Assembly (NCBI RefSeq): GCF_014199415.1
Contig: NZ_JACIJN010000011.1
Span: forward strand, 78,825 to 142,824
From: Sphingomonas endophytica
Lineage (GTDB): Bacteria > Pseudomonadota > Alphaproteobacteria > Sphingomonadales > Sphingomonadaceae
Direction of reading: 5' to 3'
Length of the DNA stretch: 64,000 bases
This document shows positions 18,931 to 27,465 of the stretch, piece by piece. The notes below the pieces were generated by a model that worked only from the letters and a program-made list of their open reading frames with translations, did not search any database and had not been told where the DNA came from. Numbering within the stretch: position 1 is the first letter of the stretch; each line of letters opens with the position of its first letter. The position numbers and the translations under genes were made by a program.

Positions 18931-19416
18931 TTACTCGACCACCACCAGCGGCTGGTCGAACTCGACCGGCTGGCCGTTGTCGACCAGGATCGCCTTGACG
19001 ACGCCCGCCGACGGCGCGGTGATCGGGTTCATCACCTTCATCGCCTCGACGATCAGCAGCGTGTCGCCCGCCGCGACGCTCTGCCCGACGCTCGAGAACG
19101 GCTTCGCGCCCGGCTCGGCGGCGAGATAAACGGTGCCGACCATCGGTGAGCGCACCGCATTGGCATCCGACGGCGCGGACGGCCCCGCGACATCCACCTG
19201 CGGGGCGGCCGGAGCCGCGGCCGCGGCGGGCGCCGGCGCATAATGCATCGTGGGCGCGGCGTTGACCGCCGCCGCCTTGCGCGCGACGCGGATCTTGCGA
19301 TCGCCGTCCTCGACCTCGATCTCGGTCAGCTGCGTGGTGTCGAGCAGCTCGGCGAGCTGGCGGACCAGATCGACATCGACCTGCATCGACCCGCTATTGT
19401 GTGAAATGTCAGCCAT
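18931..19416 (-). CDS. accB: Acetyl-CoA carboxylase, biotin carboxyl carrier protein
   Basis: AccB carries the biotin between carboxylase and transferase subunits. The 161-residue protein has an N-terminal helical part, an Ala/Pro-rich flexible linker (about 58-80) and a C-terminal biotinyl domain with the modification site EAMKVM, biotinyl lysine K127. It lies between aroQ and accC on the minus strand with short gaps, an order common in proteobacteria. Confidence 0.97.
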   Translation of the reverse strand: MADISHNSGSMQVDVDLVRQLAELLDTTQLTEIEVEDGDRKIRVARKAAAVNAAPTMHYAPAPAAAAAPAAPQVDVAGPSAPSDANAVRSPMVGTVYLAAEPGAKPFSSVGQSVAAGDTLLIVEAMKVMNPITAPSAGVVKAILVDNGQPVEFDQPLVVVE

Positions 19417-19455
19417 TGAACCCCAATTATCCCTGACCTTTGGTCGCGGCTCCTG

Positions 19456-19890
19456 TCAGAAGCGCGCCGCGGCTTCAAGCGCGAGCTGGTACGACAGTGC
19501 GCCGAAACCGGCAATGCTGCCCTTCGCGGCGCGTCCGACGAAGGAGACATGCCGAAACGCCTCGCGCGTATGCGGGTTCGACAGATGCACCTCGATCACC
19601 GGCGTCCTGATCGCCTTGATCGCATCGTGAATCGCCACCGATGTATGCGTGAACGCCGCGGCGTTGAGCAGCACCGCGCGCGCGTCATGCGCCTGCGCCT
19701 CGTGCAGCCAGTCGACCAGATGGCCCTCGTGGTTCGACTGGCGCATGTCGATCGTCAGCCCCAGCTCGCGCGCACGATCCTCCAGCGCCCCGGCGATATC
19801 GTCCAGCGTGTCGTGGCCATAGATGTCGGGCTCGCGCACGCCGAGCAGGTTCAGGTTCGGTCCGTTGAGGACATAGACAAGATCGGTCAT
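19456..19890 (-). CDS. aroQ: Type II 3-dehydroquinate dehydratase
   Basis: This is the third shikimate-pathway enzyme, a dodecameric cytosolic dehydratase. The ATG at 19890 gives the standard start (MTDLVYVLNGPNLNLLG); the longer open frame adds a non-homologous leader. The 144-residue length is normal. The catalytic tyrosine is Y24 in EPDIYG, the flexible-loop QSNHEG and NAAAFTHTSVAI segments are present, and EVHLSN carries the catalytic histidine. It is divergent from thiSG with about 65 bases between, and heads the aroQ-accB-accC unit. Confidence 0.97.
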   Translation of the reverse strand: MTDLVYVLNGPNLNLLGVREPDIYGHDTLDDIAGALEDRARELGLTIDMRQSNHEGHLVDWLHEAQAHDARAVLLNAAAFTHTSVAIHDAIKAIRTPVIEVHLSNPHTREAFRHVSFVGRAAKGSIAGFGALSYQLALEAAARF

Positions 19891-19955
19891 CGCCGCGCAC
19901 CATCGCACCCGGCGTCCGGTCACGCAACATTGCCCCCCGGCACGCGCGTGCCTAG

Positions 19956-20972
19956 ATGACGCGCATGGCACATACCGATGGCACCATCACCATTTCCGTG
20001 AACGGCGAGCACAAGCGCGTGACCGCCGGGATCACCCTCGCCGAGCTGGCGGAGTCGCTCGGGCTGGTTCCCGAGAAGGTGGCGGTGGAACGCAACCTCG
20101 AGGTCGTGCCGCGCTCGACGCTGACGCAGGTGGTGGTCGAGGACGGCGACGAGCTGGAGATCGTCCACTTCGTCGGCGGCGGCGATCATGTCCAGCCGAT
20201 CGCCGACGATGCCTGGACGGTCGCCGGCCGCACCTTCCGCTCGCGGCTGATCGTCGGCACCGGCAAGTACAAGGACTTCGCGCAGAACGCCGCGGCGGTT
20301 GCGGCATCGGGGGCGGAGATCGTCACGGTCGCGGTCCGCCGCGTCAACGTCAGCGATCCGAGTGCGCCGATGCTCACCGACTATATCGACCCGAAGAAGG
20401 TCACCTACCTTCCCAATACCGCCGGCTGTTTCTCCGCCGAGGACGCGATCCGCACGCTGCGGCTGGCGCGCGAGGCGGGCGGCTGGAATCTCGTCAAGCT
20501 CGAGGTGCTCGGCGAGGCGCGCACGCTCTATCCGAACATGCGCGAGACGCTGAAGGCGACCGAGGTGCTGGTCCGCGAAGGCTTCAAGCCGATGGTCTAT
20601 TGCGTCGACGATCCGATCGCCGCCAAGCAGCTCGAAGAGGCGGGCGCGGTGGCGATCATGCCGCTGGGTGCGCCGATCGGCTCGGGGCTCGGCATCCAAA
20701 ATCAGGTCACGATCCGGCTGATCGTCGAGGGCGCGAACGTGCCGGTGCTGGTCGATGCCGGAGTCGGGCAGGCGAGCGACGCGGCGGTGGCGATGGAGCT
20801 GGGCTGCGACGGCATCCTGATGAACACCGCGATCGCCGAGGCGAAAGACCCGGTGCTGATGGCCGCCGCGATGAAGGCCGCGGTCGAGGCCGGGCGGCTG
20901 GGCTATCGCGCCGGTCGCATGGGCAAGCGCCGCTATGCTGACCCGTCGAGCCCGCTGTCGGGATTGATCTAA
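19956..20972 (+). CDS. thiSG: ThiS-ThiG fusion: sulfur carrier protein joined to thiazole synthase
   Basis: The first 76 residues are a complete ThiS-type ubiquitin fold ([19 protein letters not shown]...) ending in FVGGG at 72-76. After a short linker the ThiG barrel follows from about residue 87, with the Schiff-base lysine K181 in [10 protein letters not shown] and the C-terminal glycine loops. ThiG builds the thiazole ring of thiamine from deoxyxylulose phosphate, an imine and ThiS-bound sulfur. ThiS normally needs a free C-terminal Gly-Gly for thiocarboxylation, so an internal GGG is a puzzle that implies cleavage or another sulfur route. A second ATG at 19965 is an equally good start. 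No thi-box is visible in the short upstream gap. Confidence 0.93.
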   Translation: MTRMAHTDGTITISVNGEHKRVTAGITLAELAESLGLVPEKVAVERNLEVVPRSTLTQVVVEDGDELEIVHFVGGGDHVQPIADDAWTVAGRTFRSRLIVGTGKYKDFAQNAAAVAASGAEIVTVAVRRVNVSDPSAPMLTDYIDPKKVTYLPNTAGCFSAEDAIRTLRLAREAGGWNLVKLEVLGEARTLYPNMRETLKATEVLVREGFKPMVYCVDDPIAAKQLEEAGAVAIMPLGAPIGSGLGIQNQVTIRLIVEGANVPVLVDAGVGQASDAAVAMELGCDGILMNTAIAEAKDPVLMAAAMKAAVEAGRLGYRAGRMGKRRYADPSSPLSGLI

Positions 20973-20995
20973 AGAAAGGATTGTCCGGCCGTTAC

Positions 20996-21020
20996 GGAAC
21001 CGCGTCGTTGCAGCACCGTT
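20996..21020 (+). promoter_or_regulatory. EcfG-type general stress promoter for the CsbD gene
   Basis: GGAAC at 20996-21000, a 16-base spacer and CGTT at 21017-21020 match the known alphaproteobacterial EcfG consensus (GGAAC, 16-17 bases, CGTT). It lies 36 bases before the csbD-like ATG, in the right orientation. I found no other exact match in the intergenic regions I read. Confidence 0.75.
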
Positions 21021-21055
21021 CTGTCGTCACAGGGTTTCGAGCAAGGAGATCGACG

Positions 21056-21238
21056 ATGGGCGAGCTGACCGACAAGATCAAGGGCAATGTCAACGAAGCG
21101 ATCGGCAAGGTGAAGGAAGCCGTCGGCGACCATAACCGCGATCCCAACCTCGCCGCCGAAGGCAAGGCACAGCAGGCCGAAGGCAAGGGTGAGCAGTTCA
21201 AGGGCAAGGTCAAGGGCGCGCTCGGCGACGACATCTGA
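21056..21238 (+). CDS. CsbD family stress protein
   Basis: This 60-residue hydrophilic protein (MGELTDKIKGNVNEAIGKVK) shows the repeated lysine/glutamate helical pattern of CsbD proteins, which accumulate under general stress; their biochemical role is unknown. The ATG at 21056 is preceded by AAGGAG. An EcfG-type promoter directly upstream and a terminator directly downstream mark it as a single-gene stress transcript, separate from thiSG. Confidence 0.92.
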   Translation: MGELTDKIKGNVNEAIGKVKEAVGDHNRDPNLAAEGKAQQAEGKGEQFKGKVKGALGDDI

Positions 21239-21263
21239 CCGGGCCATTGCCTGATTGAGTTAG

Positions 21264-21298
21264 AGGCCGCTTCGTGAACAACGAGGCGGCCTTTTCTC
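21264..21298 (+). terminator. Rho-independent terminator of the csbD-like gene
   Basis: GGCCGCTTCGT and AACGAGGCGGCC pair across a short loop with one G-T wobble, followed by TTTTCTCTT. It starts 26 bases after the stop codon. Confidence 0.88.
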
Positions 21299-21302
21299 TT
21301 GC

Positions 21303-21388
21303 CGTCATCCCGGACTTGATCCGGGATCCCGCTTCTTCTTTGCGATGGGAGCAAGAAGCGTGACCCCGGGTCAAGTCCGCGGTCACGG
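21303..21388. repeat. Palindromic repeat, family B
   Basis: CGTCATCCCGGACTTGATCC at the left and GGTCAAGTCCGCGGTCACGG at the right, with inner CCCGCTTCTT and AAGAAGCGTG arms. It lies between the csbD terminator and the ExoD-like gene, next to a family A copy. Confidence 0.9.
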
Positions 21389-21400
21389 CCTTAGTGCCAC

Positions 21401-21475
21401 GTCATTGCGAGTGCAGCGAAGCAATCCAGAGCGTCCTGCTCCGGCCCTGGATTGCTTCGCTGCGCTCGCGACGAC
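21401..21475. repeat. Palindromic repeat, family A
   Basis: GTCATTGCGAGTGCAGCGAA begins the left arm and TTCGCTGCGCTCGCGACGAC ends the right arm, with AATCCAG and CTGGATT inside. It lies at the 3' end of the ExoD-like gene. Confidence 0.9.
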
Positions 21476-21485
21476 GAAACGGGGC

Positions 21486-22079
21486 TCAATCCCGTCCGCT
21501 CCACAACCCCACACCGATCCCGACCGCCGCCATCGCCAGCACCGTCGCGACGATCATCAGCAACCCGTCGCGCACGGTGATCGCCAGCCCGAACGCCGCG
21601 ATTGCCAGCATCGGCGCGGTGGTGGCGAGCGGCAGCAGCTCCAGTGGCGGTACCGCGCAGGCGAGCGCGATCACCCCGATCGCCGCCGCGCGTACGAACG
21701 GCCCGCGCGTCAGCGCCGGCAACCGCCCGTGGAACCAGCGATCCATGAACCGCGCGACCCCGCGCGTCTTTTTGACCGCCTTGCGCACCTTGTCCGCCGA
21801 CACCGCACGCCGCCGCACGAAGCCCGGCAGCCACAGATGCTTGCGTCCCAACGCCATTTGCACCGCGATCAGCATGATGACCGCCGCCATCGCGGTCGGC
21901 AGGCCGGGAATGCTGCCGATCGGCGAAATGTCGATCAGTGGCATGACGATCAGCAACGGCCCGAAGCCGCGGGCGCCCAGCGCCTCGACGACATCGCCGA
22001 CTGCTACCTCGTCCTGCTTGCCGGCGAGATCGTCGATCGCGTCGAGGATGTCGCCGACACTGTGAGGTTCGTCCGCCAT
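21486..22079 (-). CDS. ExoD family membrane protein
   Basis: The 197-residue protein begins with a hydrophilic stretch (MADEPHSVGDILDAIDDLAG) followed by the ExoD-type signature GFGPLLIVMPLIDISPIGSI and several membrane segments, including two near the C terminus. ExoD in rhizobia affects exopolysaccharide and alkali tolerance, but the biochemical role is unknown. It stands alone on the minus strand with gene-free repeats on both sides. Confidence 0.85.
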   Translation of the reverse strand: MADEPHSVGDILDAIDDLAGKQDEVAVGDVVEALGARGFGPLLIVMPLIDISPIGSIPGLPTAMAAVIMLIAVQMALGRKHLWLPGFVRRRAVSADKVRKAVKKTRGVARFMDRWFHGRLPALTRGPFVRAAAIGVIALACAVPPLELLPLATTAPMLAIAAFGLAITVRDGLLMIVATVLAMAAVGIGVGLWSGRD

Positions 22080-22445
22080 CGCCGGTCAACCGACCAGCGC
22101 GGCGCAGGTTGCGGGACGTCGGGCCGAAGCCGCCCCTCCGTCTGACGAATTGGCGCTAACCCCGCCCGCGCTACGATCCCACATCAATTCCGGTCACAGC
22201 CAGCATCGGCACGGGGGCACCAGCTGGCGCAACGCTCGAGTTTGGCCCATTCAAGCTGAAGCGCGACCCCGGCGAACGCCGGGGCTGAATTGGGGGACGC
22301 TGATGATGTAGGCCACCCTTCATGTCGTTGGCCTTCCCGACTGGCCCCCCGCTTTCGCCGGGGTGACGATGGGAAACGGTTCAAGCCGGGCGGATCAAAC
22401 TCCACCGCCATCGCCGGTCAGCCGACCGGCGCGGCGCGGATGGCC
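22080..22445. other. Gene-free stretch between grxD and the ExoD-like gene
   Basis: The 366 bases carry a family D palindrome (22263-22370) and no convincing coding frame. The segments CATCGCCGGTCAACCGACCAGCGC (around 22077) and the similar CATCGCCGGTCAGCCGACCGGCGC (around 22410) flank the stretch as an approximate direct repeat, so it may have been partly duplicated. Confidence 0.6.
22263..22370. repeat. Palindromic repeat, family D
   Basis: GCGACCCCGGCGAACGCCGG on the left and CCGCTTTCGCCGGGGTGACG on the right. It is a diverged relative of the copy at 41318-41424, sharing GGCCTTCCC before the right arm. Confidence 0.8.
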
Positions 22446-22784
22446 TTACGCCTGCGGTGCCGCCGCCGCGCCCGCCTTCTGGAACAGCTCGCCCAGCTCG
22501 CCGGCCTCGTACATCTCCATCATGATGTCCGATCCGCCGACGAACTCGCCACCGACATACAGCTGCGGGATCGTCGGCCAGTCCGAATAGCCCTTGATCC
22601 CCTGCCGGATCGCCTGATCCTGCAGCACGTCGACGCTCTCGAACTGCACGCCCAGCCGCTCGAGGATCGCGATCGCGCGGCTCGAAAAGCCGCATTGCGG
22701 GAACAGCGGCGAGCCCTTCATGAAGAGCACCACCGGGTTGCTCTTCACCAGCGCGTCGATGCGGGCGTTGGTATCGTCGGTCAT
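22446..22784 (-). CDS. grxD: Monothiol glutaredoxin of the Grx4/GrxD type
   Basis: The 112-residue protein has the CGFS active-site motif at 31-34 (PQCGFSSRAI), FMKGSPLFP before it, and the WPTIPQLYVGGEFVGGSDI glutathione-binding segment. CGFS glutaredoxins bind and transfer [2Fe-2S] clusters, often as a heterodimer with BolA. The bolA gene lies 37 bases upstream on the same strand, which supports that partnership. Confidence 0.96.
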   Translation of the reverse strand: MTDDTNARIDALVKSNPVVLFMKGSPLFPQCGFSSRAIAILERLGVQFESVDVLQDQAIRQGIKGYSDWPTIPQLYVGGEFVGGSDIMMEMYEAGELGELFQKAGAAAAPQA

Positions 22785-22821
22785 ATCGTCTTCCTTGCGA
22801 ATGCGGTCGTGCGTCTCGCGC

Positions 22822-23055
22822 TTACTTCGGAACGGCGGTCGTCAACTGCAAGGCGTGGAGCACGCCGCCCATTCGCCCGCCCAGCGCGGCATAGACCGCC
22901 TGATGCTGTTTGACGCGTGGCAGCCCCGCGAACGATGCCGACACGACCCGCGCCGACCAGTGGTCGCCGTCGCCGGCCAGATCGGTCATCTCGACCTCGG
23001 CGTCGGGGATGCCGGCCTTGATGAGCGCGGCGATGTCGCTTCCTTCCATCGGCAT
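22822..23055 (-). CDS. bolA: BolA family protein
   Basis: The 77-residue product (MPMEGSDIAALIKAGIPDAE) has the BolA fold pattern, with the conserved FAGLPRVKQHQAVYAALGG segment containing the cluster-ligand histidine and the C-terminal LHALQL helix. BolA proteins pair with CGFS glutaredoxins in iron-sulfur handling. The start at 23055 lies five bases after the upstream stop; an in-frame ATG at 23049 is the alternative. Order zeta inhibitor-bolA-grxD suggests one transcript. Confidence 0.94.
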   Translation of the reverse strand: MPMEGSDIAALIKAGIPDAEVEMTDLAGDGDHWSARVVSASFAGLPRVKQHQAVYAALGGRMGGVLHALQLTTAVPK

Positions 23056-23060
23056 CGGCG

Positions 23061-23384
23061 TTACTCCGGCTGCATCAGCTGGCGACGCGCCTCGACGGTC
23101 TGCTCCGCCAGCGCCTGCCGCACCGCCGCCTCGTCGACGTCGACGTTCGCCGCGGTCAGGTCGCCGTAGATCTTGCGGACCACGTCCTCGTCGCCGGCTT
23201 CCTCGAAATCGGCCTGCACCACCGCCTTGGCATAAGCGTCGGTTTCGGCGGGGGTCAGCTGCATCAGCTGCGCCGCCCATTGCCCGACCAGCCGGTTGCG
23301 GCGCGCGATGATCCGGAACGCCACTTCCTCGTCGCGGGCGAACTTGGCCTCGAATGCGCGCTCACGATCGTCGAAAAGGGTCAT
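23061..23384 (-). CDS. F1F0-ATPase inhibitor zeta subunit (DUF1476)
   Basis: The 107-residue all-helical protein begins MTLFDDRERAFEAKFARDEE, the diagnostic start of DUF1476. In Paracoccus this family is the zeta subunit, which inserts its N terminus into F1 and blocks ATP hydrolysis. The ATG at 23384 is chosen because the upstream extension is not family-like. The gene lies 60 bases after the quinone oxidoreductase and five bases before bolA. Confidence 0.93.
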   Translation of the reverse strand: MTLFDDRERAFEAKFARDEEVAFRIIARRNRLVGQWAAQLMQLTPAETDAYAKAVVQADFEEAGDEDVVRKIYGDLTAANVDVDEAAVRQALAEQTVEARRQLMQPE

Positions 23385-23444
23385 GCTGGCTCCAGTGCTC
23401 TCTGAGCGATGGATAGTGCGCGCCCCGCCGACATTCAACGTCAC

Positions 23445-24446
23445 TCAGTCGGCGACGCGCACCACCAGCTTGCCGATCGCGCTGCGCTGACCCAATCGGG
23501 CGATCGCCGCGCCACCCTGTTCCAGCGGGAACACCTCGGTGACGCGCGGCGCGATCCGCCCCGCGGCCCACAAATCGAGCAGGTGCAGGATATGCGCGCG
23601 ATTGGCGGCCGGCTCGCGCCCGGCGAACGCGCCCCAGAACACCCCGCATACGTCGCAGCTTTTGAGCAACGTCAGGTTGAGCGGCAGCTTGGGGATGCCG
23701 GCGGGGAAGCCGACCACCAGATAGCGTCCCTCCCAGCCGATCGCGCGCAGCGCCGGCTCGGCATAATCGCCGCCGACCGCGTCGTAGATCACCTGAAAGC
23801 CATGTGCGCCGCCGGCCTGTTTGAACCGCTCGGCCAGCGCCTTGGAGGCCGGCTTGCCGAACGGCGCGTGCGGATAGACGATCACCTCGTCGGCACCGGC
23901 ATTGCGCACCGCCTGTGCCTTGTCCTCGCTCGACACCGCGCCGACCACCTGCGCGCCGAACGCCTTGGCCAGCTCGACCGCCGCCAGCCCGACCCCGCCC
24001 GCCGCGCCGAGCACCAGCACGCGGTCGCCTGCCTTCACGCGCCCGCGATCGACCAGCGCATGGATGCTGGTGGCATAGGTGAGCAGCAGCGCCGCGCCTT
24101 CCTCGAACCCTCGGCCGTCGGGCAGCGGATAGAGCGCATTGGCAGAGACGGCACGTCGCTCGGCGAGTCCACCCATCAGCACCGTGCCCATCACGCGGTC
24201 GCCGACGCGCCATTGCGTCACGCCCGCGCCGACCTCGGCGACGATGCCCGCGATGTCACCGCCGGGTGCGAAGGGGCGGGGCGGCTGGAACTGGTAGCGG
24301 TCCTCGATCACCAGCACGTCGGGATAGTTGATCGAACACGCCTTGATCGCGACCACCACCTCGCCCGCGCCGGCGACGGGATCGGGCATCTCGCCGACTT
24401 CCAGAGTTTCAGGTCCGCCCGGCGCCCTCGACAGCAAAGCCCGCAT
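23445..24446 (-). CDS. NADPH:quinone oxidoreductase family protein (MDR superfamily)
   Basis: The 333-residue protein starts [17 protein letters not shown], has the GroES-like N-terminal domain ([30 protein letters not shown]) and a Rossmann nucleotide-binding loop GAAGGVG (147-153). No structural-zinc cysteine cluster is visible, as expected for quinone oxidoreductases that use NADPH. Two earlier in-frame ATG-type starts exist within the leuD end. Even the start chosen overlaps leuD by 38 bases, so translation is probably coupled to leuD. The substrate is unknown. Confidence 0.9.
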   Translation of the reverse strand: MRALLSRAPGGPETLEVGEMPDPVAGAGEVVVAIKACSINYPDVLVIEDRYQFQPPRPFAPGGDIAGIVAEVGAGVTQWRVGDRVMGTVLMGGLAERRAVSANALYPLPDGRGFEEGAALLLTYATSIHALVDRGRVKAGDRVLVLGAAGGVGLAAVELAKAFGAQVVGAVSSEDKAQAVRNAGADEVIVYPHAPFGKPASKALAERFKQAGGAHGFQVIYDAVGGDYAEPALRAIGWEGRYLVVGFPAGIPKLPLNLTLLKSCDVCGVFWGAFAGREPAANRAHILHLLDLWAAGRIAPRVTEVFPLEQGGAAIARLGQRSAIGKLVVRVAD

Positions 24447-25038
24447 GTGCCGCATCTCTCCTGATCCAGGGCCGCTCGTCATCGAGCTGCTCCTCGAATT
24501 TCGAAATCGCGGTATCCTTTGCCAGCGTCAGCCCGACCTCGTCCAGCCCTTCCATCAGGCAGCGGCGCCGAAACGCGTCCAGCTCGAAGGGGAAGCGGTC
24601 CTGATAGGGCGTGGTGACGGTCATCGTCTCCAGATCGACCGTGACCGGATCGGTCTTCGCCACCTCGATCAGCCGGTCGACCGCTTCCTGCGGCAGCACG
24701 ACCGGGACGATGCCGTTCTTGAACGCATTGCCCGAGAAGATGTCGGAGAAGCTCGGCGCGATCACTGCCTTGATGCCCATGTCGCCCAGCGCCCAGGCGG
24801 CATGTTCGCGGCTCGACCCGCAACCGAAATTGTCGCCCGCGATCAGGATCGGCGCGCCGGCGTAGCGCGGATCGTCGAAGATGTTGCCCGGCTGCGCGCG
24901 CACCGTCTCGAACGCACCCTTGCCCAGCCCCGAGCGCTTGATCGTCTTCAGCCAATGCGCCGGGATGATGACGTCGGTGTCGATATTCTTGGCACCCCAG
25001 GGATAGGCGCTGCCCGAAACGCGCGTGACCGGCTCCAT
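24409..25038 (-). CDS. leuD: 3-isopropylmalate dehydratase small subunit
   Basis: LeuD forms the swivel domain of isopropylmalate isomerase in leucine synthesis. The 209-residue protein has the family segments [15 protein letters not shown] [32 protein letters not shown] and the catalytic-loop [15 protein letters not shown]. The last dozen residues run past the normal family end into the next gene's start. Its ATG overlaps the stop of a 35-residue gene that separates it from leuC (TGATG). Confidence 0.97.
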   Translation of the reverse strand: MEPVTRVSGSAYPWGAKNIDTDVIIPAHWLKTIKRSGLGKGAFETVRAQPGNIFDDPRYAGAPILIAGDNFGCGSSREHAAWALGDMGIKAVIAPSFSDIFSGNAFKNGIVPVVLPQEAVDRLIEVAKTDPVTVDLETMTVTTPYQDRFPFELDAFRRRCLMEGLDEVGLTLAKDTAISKFEEQLDDERPWIRRDAAHAGFAVEGAGRT

Positions 25039-25145
25039 CAGCGCGCCGGACGGCTGGCCGGGATCGCGGGGCGCGCGATCGCGGCATAAGCGGCGACCCC
25101 GCTCAGCACCGAGCCGGCGATCAGGAAAATGAATATCTTCTTCAT
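25038..25145 (-). CDS. 35-residue membrane or exported peptide between leuC and leuD
   Basis: The peptide reads [20 protein letters not shown] followed by [15 protein letters not shown]. It has a basic start, a hydrophobic core of about 18 residues and an Ala/Pro/Arg tail, so it is either a single-span membrane peptide or a signal sequence with a very short mature part. No lipobox cysteine is present. The ATG lies 17 bases after leuC and the TGA overlaps the leuD ATG, which places it firmly in the leu transcript. I know no named family for it. Confidence 0.65.
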   Translation of the reverse strand: MKKIFIFLIAGSVLSGVAAYAAIARPAIPASRPAR

Positions 25146-25162
25146 GTCGCGTCCCCTTGTCC

Positions 25163-26593
25163 TCAACCCATCAGTTCGCGCACGTCGGCGAGCCGTCCGG
25201 TGATCGCCGCCGCCGCCGCCATTGCCGGCGACAACAAATGGGTGCGGGCGCCAGGTCCCTGACGACCCACGAAATTCCGGTTGCTGGTCGAGGCGCAGCG
25301 CTCGCCCGGCGGCACCTTGTCGGGGTTCATCGCCAGACACATCGAACAGCCCGGCTCGCGCCACTCGAACCCCGCTTCGGTGAAGATGCGGTCGAGCCCC
25401 TCGGCCTCGGCCTGCCGCTTGACCAGCCCCGACCCCGGCACGACCATCGCGCGCACGCCGTCCGCGACATGCCGCCCGCTCGCGACCCCGGCGGCGGCGC
25501 GCAGGTCCTCGATCCGGCTGTTGGTGCAGCTGCCGATGAAGACATGCTGGACCGGCACGTCCTGCATCCGCATCCCCGGCGTCAGCCCCATGTAATCGAG
25601 CGACTTCTGCGCCGCCTCGCGCTTCGACGGATCGGCGAAGCTGTCGGGGGCGGGGACGAATCCGGTGATCGGCACCACGTCTTCGGGGCTGGTGCCCCAG
25701 GTCAGCGACGGCGCGATGTCGGCGGCGTTGAGCACCACGCTTTTGTCGTAGCGCGCGCCGACATCGCTCGGCAGCGTCCGCCACCACGCGACCGCCTTGT
25801 CCCAGTCCGCGCCCTGCGGCGCGAGCGGGCGGCCCTTGAGATAGGCGAAGGTCGTCTCGTCGGGCGCGATCATCCCGGCGCGCGCGCCGCCCTCGATCGA
25901 CATGTTGGCGACCGTCAGCCGCCCCTCGACCGACAGGTTGCGGATCACCTCGCCGGTGAATTCGATGACATAGCCGGTCCCGCCGGCCGCTCCGATCCTG
26001 CCGATGATCGCCAGCACGACGTCCTTGGCGCTGACCCCGAAGCCGAGCGTGCCGTCGACGCGCACTTCCATCGTCTTCGACGGCGACAGGATCAGCGTCT
26101 GCGTCGCCAGCACATGCTCGACCTCGCTGGTGCCGATCCCGAAGGCAAGCGCCCCCAGCGCGCCATGCGCCGAGGTATGGCTGTCGCCGCACACCATCGT
26201 CGTCCCCGGCAGCGTAAAGCCCTGTTCCGGCCCGACGACATGAACGATGCCCTGCTTCGCCGACAGCGCATCGATATAGGGCACGCCGAACTCGGCGACG
26301 TTCCGGCGCAGCGCCGCGAGCTGCTCCGCACCCTCGCGGTCGGCGATCGGCAGCTCGTTGCCGGCCGCATCGACGCGCGGCGTGGTCGGGAGATTGTGGT
26401 CGGGCACTGCGAGCGTCAGGTCGGGGCGCCGCACCCGCCGCCCGGCGGCGCGCAGCCCCTCGAACGCCTGCGGGCTGGTCACCTCATGGACGAGGTGCCG
26501 GTCGATATAGATCAGACAGGAACCATCGTCGCGACGCTCGACCACGTGAGCGTCCCAGACCTTCTCGTACAATGTGCGGGGAGCGGAGGACAT
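25163..26593 (-). CDS. leuC: 3-isopropylmalate dehydratase large subunit
   Basis: LeuC is the aconitase-type [4Fe-4S] subunit that isomerises isopropylmalate. The 476-residue protein has cluster ligands C356 (GSCTNSR), C416 and C419 (GCSMCLAMN), plus [19 protein letters not shown] and the N-terminal [18 protein letters not shown]. It is separated from leuD by the 35-residue gene and lies downstream of the nucleotidyltransferase/HEPN pair on the same strand. Confidence 0.98.
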   Translation of the reverse strand: MSSAPRTLYEKVWDAHVVERRDDGSCLIYIDRHLVHEVTSPQAFEGLRAAGRRVRRPDLTLAVPDHNLPTTPRVDAAGNELPIADREGAEQLAALRRNVAEFGVPYIDALSAKQGIVHVVGPEQGFTLPGTTMVCGDSHTSAHGALGALAFGIGTSEVEHVLATQTLILSPSKTMEVRVDGTLGFGVSAKDVVLAIIGRIGAAGGTGYVIEFTGEVIRNLSVEGRLTVANMSIEGGARAGMIAPDETTFAYLKGRPLAPQGADWDKAVAWWRTLPSDVGARYDKSVVLNAADIAPSLTWGTSPEDVVPITGFVPAPDSFADPSKREAAQKSLDYMGLTPGMRMQDVPVQHVFIGSCTNSRIEDLRAAAGVASGRHVADGVRAMVVPGSGLVKRQAEAEGLDRIFTEAGFEWREPGCSMCLAMNPDKVPPGERCASTSNRNFVGRQGPGARTHLLSPAMAAAAAITGRLADVRELMG

Positions 26594-26665
26594 GATCCGC
26601 GGCTGTTAACCGAAAAGCATCGCGCATCCAAGTTCAGGCGTAACAAAATGGCGTGCGGAGGGTAA

Positions 26666-27043
26666 TTACGCGTGATACCAGTCGCTTCGCCCGTCGACCG
26701 GAATGAAGCGCGGCGCGGCGCGAAGGTCTTCGGCATCGAACAGCGGTCGCGCACTCTGCCGGACCGCGCGTCCGAACGAGTCGTCGGACAGCGCTGCATA
26801 GCTGGTCACATCGGCGAAGATGCTGAGATAGCTGTCGTCGAGCGCCCGCGCGATCCGCGTCACCACTGCGTCGTCGACCGCTCCGTCCATCACCAGATCC
26901 ACGTCGGAGCCGGGGCGGGCGCTTCCGCTCGCACGCGATCCGAACACATCCACCCGGGTCACCGCTGGCACGAACGCGCCGAAGACCTTGAGCAATTCGT
27001 CGCGCTGCGCGGGAGTCAGCAGGATGTCCGCCGATCCGGTCAC
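26666..27043 (-). CDS. MntA-like minimal nucleotidyltransferase (antitoxin candidate)
   Basis: The 125-residue protein starts at a GTG overlapping the HEPN stop (GTGA). It carries the exact GSX10DXD signature of MntA: G35-S36, then D47 and D49 (GSRASGSARPGSDVDL). In the type VII toxin-antitoxin system known from Shewanella, MntA adds AMP to the HepT toxin and neutralises it. The extra tail of about 40 residues (to GRSDWYHA) is unremarkable. HI0073-like housekeeping relatives also carry this motif, so antitoxin function is inference. Confidence 0.85.
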   Translation of the reverse strand: MTGSADILLTPAQRDELLKVFGAFVPAVTRVDVFGSRASGSARPGSDVDLVMDGAVDDAVVTRIARALDDSYLSIFADVTSYAALSDDSFGRAVRQSARPLFDAEDLRAAPRFIPVDGRSDWYHA

Positions 27044-27462
27044 ATCATCCGCCCCGGCAACGCATCGAACAGCGACAGGAAACGACCGGGGATAGGGGCG
27101 ACCAGCGCGGCGAACACGGCGGGGTCATAGACGTGTGCCATGCGGTTGCGGCGCTCGATTGCCGCCGCCCAGCCATCGCCATCCTCGATCAGGCCGGCGC
27201 GCATCGCCTCGCGGATCGCTGGCAGCGGTGCGGCCGGCACGTCGATGCCGTCGCTGCGCAAACGCAGCGCCATTGTTTTCCAGCCCAGTTCGGCGGTGAG
27301 ATTGAAGAACTGGATGAGCCCAGCCTCCTCCGCCTCGGTCAACGGCCGCGCGCGCCGGATCGCATCGGTGCGACGGAGCAACACAAGCGCCCGCGCATAT
27401 TCGTCCAGCCGCTGCCGCCAGCGCGGCGTTGCGAGGTCGTCGCTATGAGGCACGTCCCTCAT
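27040..27462 (-). CDS. HEPN domain HepT/HI0074-like protein (toxin candidate)
   Basis: The 140-residue helical protein has the HEPN RNase motif RX4HXY as R105, H110 and Y112 (RRNRMAHVYD). The preceding ELGWKTMALRL segment is typical of the nucleotidyltransferase substrate-binding (HI0074) group. In HepT the tyrosine of this motif is the AMP acceptor. The gene starts three bases after the GST stop and its own stop overlaps the nucleotidyltransferase GTG, so toxin precedes antitoxin, as in HepT/MntA pairs. Confidence 0.85.
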   Translation of the reverse strand: MRDVPHSDDLATPRWRQRLDEYARALVLLRRTDAIRRARPLTEAEEAGLIQFFNLTAELGWKTMALRLRSDGIDVPAAPLPAIREAMRAGLIEDGDGWAAAIERRNRMAHVYDPAVFAALVAPIPGRFLSLFDALPGRMM

Positions 27463-27465
27463 CGC

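Noticed and set aside
19891..19955. Thiamine riboswitch before thiSG
   Set aside because: The divergent gap is only 65 bases and contains no thi-box-like elements.
22184..22411. 75-codon minus-strand frame in the grxD-ExoD gap
   Set aside because: It lies wholly on the family D palindrome and has no ribosome-binding site or family pattern.
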